DNA of 16,685 nucleotides, from the NCBI GenBank assembly GCA_937875615.1, contig CALNBU010000215.1:1-16685 (forward strand), read 5' to 3'. The notes beneath the pieces are model-generated. The model ran no database searches, was not told the origin of the DNA, and saw only the letters and a program-made list of their open reading frames with translations. Positions 14,321 to 16,685 of the stretch are shown here, piece by piece (the stretch's first letter is position 1; each line of letters starts with the position of its first letter). The translations under genes were made by a program, and so were the position numbers. Source of the DNA: an uncultured Archangium sp. (lineage in GTDB: Bacteria > Myxococcota > Myxococcia > Myxococcales > Myxococcaceae).

Positions 14321-15022
14321 ATGCACGAGCCCTCCGCACTGGAAGTCGAGACTTTTCAGGCCACGCCCGGCGCCCCGGACGCGGCGGTGGTGCTCTGCCA
14401 CGGGTACGGCGCGCCCGCCGATGATCTCGCCGGCCTCGGCCCCGAGCTGGTGCGGGCCCAGCCCTCACTGAGCCGCACCCGCTTCTATTTTCCGGCCGCG
14501 CCGCTCGACCTCGGCTTCGGGCGCGCCTGGTGGCCCATCGACATGCTCGCGGTGCAGCGACTCCAGGGCGACCCGGAGGCGCTGCGGGAATTCCGGAAAC
14601 AGGAGCCCGCCGGCCTGCCCGCCGCGCGCGCGAAGCTGCACAAGCTGGTGCGGGACATCGCCGATGACACCGGGCTCCCGATGCACCGCCTCGCGCTGGG
14701 CGGCTTCAGCCAGGGCGCGATGCTGGCCTGCGACGTGACGCTCCGCCTCGAAGAGGCCCCCGCGACGCTGCTGGTGCTCTCCGGTACCCTGCTGACCGAA
14801 GAGACGTGGCGCGCGAAGGCAGCAGCCCGGGCCGGGCTGCCGGTCTTCCAATCGCATGGGCGCTTCGACCCCGTGCTGCCCTTCGTCGCCGCCGAGTGGC
14901 TGCGCGACCTGCTCACCGAAGCGGGGCTCCCGGTCGAGTTCGTCCCCTTCGACGGCGCGCACACCATCGGACAGGAGGCCTTCACCCGACTGGGCGACTT
15001 CCTCGCGCGACGCCTGCGCTGA
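14321..15022 (+). CDS. Phospholipase/carboxylesterase-family alpha/beta hydrolase
   Basis: A 233-residue cytoplasmic alpha/beta hydrolase of the phospholipase/carboxylesterase (acyl-protein thioesterase-like) family. The oxyanion strand is VVLCHGYGAPADDL (23-36). The catalytic triad is visible as Ser130 in GGFSQG (127-132), Asp183 in SHGRFDPVLPF (178-188) and His214 in DGAHTI (211-216). Length agrees with the family. The insert between FYFPAAPLDLGFGRAWWPID (55-74) and the Arg/Gln-rich helix after it forms the usual lid. It is expected to hydrolyse short-chain or lyso esters; the natural substrate is not evident. It starts at ATG 14321 without a visible ribosome-binding site, possibly leaderless. 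It is divergent from the FHA gene and convergent with the small ORF at 15031-15225, with eight bases between their ends. Confidence 0.88.
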   Translation: MHEPSALEVETFQATPGAPDAAVVLCHGYGAPADDLAGLGPELVRAQPSLSRTRFYFPAAPLDLGFGRAWWPIDMLAVQRLQGDPEALREFRKQEPAGLPAARAKLHKLVRDIADDTGLPMHRLALGGFSQGAMLACDVTLRLEEAPATLLVLSGTLLTEETWRAKAAARAGLPVFQSHGRFDPVLPFVAAEWLRDLLTEAGLPVEFVPFDGAHTIGQEAFTRLGDFLARRLR

Positions 15023-15030
15023 GGCGACGC

Positions 15031-15225
15031 TCAGAGCTCGCCGGAGCCGCGCTCTTCCTGGTGCTGCTTGGGGTTGGAGGGCCAGCCGAAGTCCTTCGGC
15101 ACCGAGCCGCCACCGCGCTGACCGCTGCTCCACTCGCGCTGGTGATGCACGATGTCCAGGTCAGCGCGCGGGCGCTGCGGAATGGGGAGCTTCTTCGGGT
15201 CGCTTTCGTGAGTCGAGGAGGCCAT
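15031..15225 (-). CDS. Small hydrophilic protein of unknown function
   Basis: A 64-residue frame starting at ATG 15225, 18 bases downstream of the glutathione peroxidase stop and in the same direction, so it would be the last gene of that transcript. The sequence is highly hydrophilic, rich in Pro, Gln, Arg, Gly and Ser. It has no signal peptide, membrane segment or cysteine. Its middle (REWSSGQRGGG, then VPKDFGWPS) looks like an unstructured protein with a few conserved aromatic positions. No strong Shine-Dalgarno sequence is seen. Antisense and other-frame ORFs across it look less protein-like, which favours it, and its position in an apparent operon supports it. It could still be a chance frame. 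Confidence 0.5.
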   Translation of the reverse strand: MASSTHESDPKKLPIPQRPRADLDIVHHQREWSSGQRGGGSVPKDFGWPSNPKQHQEERGSGEL

Positions 15226-15243
15226 GGTCGACGCCCTAGCACG

Positions 15244-15771
15244 TCACTTCGTGGCCGGCAGCACGGCTTCGACCTGCTTCGCCACCTCGTCGCCGCCGGG
15301 GTCCGCGCCTGAGGGCAGGTGCGCCACCACGTTCCCCAGCGGGTCGACCAGGAACTTGTTGAAGTTCCACTTCACCTCGCCGCCGTGCTTCGGCAACCCC
15401 TGCAGGTAGGCGAAGAGCGGGTGCGCGTCGGGGCCCTTGACCTTCACCTTCGCGAAGAGCGGGAAGGTGGTCTTGTACTTGAGCTCGCAGAACTTCTTCA
15501 CCTCGGCGTTGGTGCCCGGCTCCTGCCCGCCAAAGTCGTTCGACGGGAAGGCCAGCACCGTGAAGCCGCGCGCCTGGTAGCGCTGGTACAGCGCCTCGAG
15601 GCCCTTGTACTGCGGCGTGTAGCCGCACTCGCTGGCGGTGTTGACGATGAGCAGCGCCTTGCCCTTGAAGTCGGCCAGCTTCTGCGGCCGTCCATCGATG
15701 GTCTCGACAGAGATGTCGTACAGGCTCATGGGTGCTCCGGAGAGGGTGAGGGTCAACAGTGCGCTCAACAT
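15244..15771 (-). CDS. Glutathione peroxidase-family thiol peroxidase (Cys type)
   Basis: A peroxidase of the GPx family that reduces hydrogen or lipid hydroperoxides. From ATG 15771 it has 175 residues. Catalytic residues seen are peroxidatic Cys49 in NTASECGYTPQY (44-55), Gln83 in FPSNDFGGQEPGT (75-87) and Trp135 with Asn136 in WNFNKF (135-140). Cys95, 46 residues after Cys49, matches the spacing of the resolving cysteine in thioredoxin-dependent enzymes such as yeast Gpx3, so thioredoxin rather than glutathione is the probable reductant. Two starts are possible. ATG 15771 adds a hydrophobic stretch (MLSALLTLTLSGAP) that could act as a weak signal sequence. ATG 15729 (MSLYD) has CGGAG seven bases upstream and gives the usual 161-residue cytosolic form. 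The gene begins three bases after the PilT-like stop, so the two are probably co-transcribed. Confidence 0.9.
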   Translation of the reverse strand: MLSALLTLTLSGAPMSLYDISVETIDGRPQKLADFKGKALLIVNTASECGYTPQYKGLEALYQRYQARGFTVLAFPSNDFGGQEPGTNAEVKKFCELKYKTTFPLFAKVKVKGPDAHPLFAYLQGLPKHGGEVKWNFNKFLVDPLGNVVAHLPSGADPGGDEVAKQVEAVLPATK

Positions 15772-15774
15772 CGC

Positions 15775-16685
15775 TCAGTGCTCCGTCAACAGCGGCTCGA
15801 AGCGCGCCTTGTTGGTGGCCTTGTGGAAGGCGTCTTCGGGGTCGATGCGCTTGTCCTGCACCAGCTTGAACAACGCGTCGTCCATGGACTGCATTCCCTG
15901 CCCCTTCCCCGACTGGATGATGGAGTTGAGCATGGTGGTGTTGCCCTCTCGGATGACGTTGGGCAGGCCCGGCGTCTTGAGGAGGATCTCGTGCACCGCC
16001 ACCCGCCCCTTGCCGTCGGGGGTCCGCAGCAGCAGCTGAGAGACCACCGCGGCCAACGACTCCGAGAGCATGGTGCGCACCTGCTGCTGTTGGTCGGTGG
16101 GGAAGGCGTCGATGACGCGGTCGATGGTCTTGGGGGCGCTGTTGGTGTGCAGGGTGCCGAAGACCAGCACGCCCATCTCCGCGGCGGTGATGGCCAGCGA
16201 GATGGTCTCCATGTCGCGCATTTCGCCCACCAGGATGACGCCGGGGTCCTGGCGGATGGCGGAGCGGAGCGCGCTGGCGAAGCTCCTGGTGTCCACGCCC
16301 ACCTCGCGCTGCGAGAGCGTGGAGCGCTTGTTCTGATGCACGAACTCCACCGGGTCTTCGATGGTGATGATGTGCCGCGAGGAGCTGGTGTTGATGAGGT
16401 CGACGATGGCCGCCAGGGTGGTGGACTTCCCCGAGCCGGTGGGGCCCGTGACCAGCACCAGCCCCTGCTCCAGCGCGGCGAGGTTGTTCAGCGCTGCGGG
16501 CGCCTTGAGCTCCTCCAGCGAGCGGATCTTCTCGGGGATGATGCGGAAGACCGCCGCCGCGCCGCGCTCCTGGTTGAAGTAGTTGGCGCGGAAGCGGGCC
16601 ACGCCGGGCAGCGCGTAGGCGAAGTCGAGATCCAGGTTCGACTCGTAGTGCGACCACTGCCGCTCGTTGGCGAGCTCCTTCAGGT
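15775..16685 (-). CDS. PilT-family pilus retraction ATPase (N-terminus outside window)
   Basis: The frame stays open to the right edge, so the N-terminal domain start is missing; 302 residues are visible, and GTG 16602 is an internal codon, not the start. Counting from that valine, motifs are Walker A GPTGSGKST (53-61), the Asp box within IITIEDPVEF (78-87), Walker B VILVGEMRD (122-130) and the His box GTLHTNSA (149-156). These define a secretion/pilus ATPase of the PilT branch. The C-terminal region VIREGNTTMLNSIIQSGKG followed by GMQSMD matches PilT rather than PilB or TadA. In the family, hexamers power type IVa pilus retraction at the inner membrane base. The neighbours are a peroxidase and a small ORF rather than pilB and pilC, so this is probably a paralogue outside the main pil cluster. 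No link to the Tad-type operon 3 kb away is shown. Confidence 0.9.
   Translation of the reverse strand, partial: LKELANERQWSHYESNLDLDFAYALPGVARFRANYFNQERGAAAVFRIIPEKIRSLEELKAPAALNNLAALEQGLVLVTGPTGSGKSTTLAAIVDLINTSSSRHIITIEDPVEFVHQNKRSTLSQREVGVDTRSFASALRSAIRQDPGVILVGEMRDMETISLAITAAEMGVLVFGTLHTNSAPKTIDRVIDAFPTDQQQQVRTMLSESLAAVVSQLLLRTPDGKGRVAVHEILLKTPGLPNVIREGNTTMLNSIIQSGKGQGMQSMDDALFKLVQDKRIDPEDAFHKATNKARFEPLLTEH

Noticed and set aside
15236..16657. Long minus-strand frame across the PilT and peroxidase genes in another phase
   Set aside because: The overlapping frames encode complete Walker and GPx motifs, while this frame gives Ala/Gly/Arg/His-rich sequence only.
1..16685. CRISPR arrays, tRNA or rRNA genes, insertion sequences, attachment sites
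   Set aside because: No regularly spaced repeats, cloverleaf-like sequences, transposase or integrase motifs or flanking direct repeats were recognised on either strand.

Overview
The window comes from a GC-rich bacterium, most likely a myxobacterium (Myxococcota). That is an inference from three things: strong G/C bias at third codon positions in most genes, a gene set typical of that group (spirochaete/delta/mitochondrial-type EF-G, FHA membrane protein, PilT paralogue, large Tad-type prepilins), and many small conserved proteins. No rRNA, tRNA, CRISPR, insertion sequence or origin was recognised. Coding density is very high. No gene-free stretch exceeds 300 bases; the longest are 2388-2539 (terminator plus candidate promoter) and 7884-8005 (AT-rich patch before the prepilin operon).

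Region 1 (1-5364), housekeeping. The window opens with the 5' part of a small four-cysteine protein (minus). Divergent from it is a stand-alone elongation factor G of the EF-G1/spdEFG1 type with its own hairpin terminator. Next come an acyl-CoA synthetase and, overlapping its stop codon, a calcineurin-like phosphatase.

Region 2 (5317-7883), three single genes of alternating direction: an endonuclease/exonuclease/phosphatase-family enzyme (minus), an EamA/DMT transporter (plus) and a membrane-anchored protein of unknown function (minus). The two convergent gene ends overlap by 48 and 26 bases.

Region 3 (8006-12675) is the most interesting part. It is a tightly packed plus-strand operon of six genes with stop/start overlaps. 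Four encode proteins with a short basic leader, a G^Q or G^A type III prepilin cleavage site and an N-terminal hydrophobic helix: a TadE-like (259 aa), a TadG-like (490 aa), a second TadE-like (379 aa) and an Flp major-pilin-like protein (67 aa). Between them are a membrane-anchored protein with two related domains (about 305 aa) and a secreted eight-cysteine miniprotein. No ATPase, platform protein, secretin or prepilin peptidase of the Tad system lies in the window. The region is visibly poorer in GC than its flanks. It looks like the fibre-and-tip module of a Tad-like machine whose motor is encoded elsewhere; the contact-dependent killing (Kil) apparatus of Myxococcus xanthus is one possible comparison.

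Region 4 (12677-16685). One base beyond the Flp gene, convergently, lies an FHA/transmembrane/jelly-roll protein, which may be a regulator or scaffold of the pilus-like system. A carboxylesterase is divergent from it. Then a minus-strand group reads pilT-like ATPase (cut by the window edge), Cys-type glutathione peroxidase and a small hydrophilic protein.
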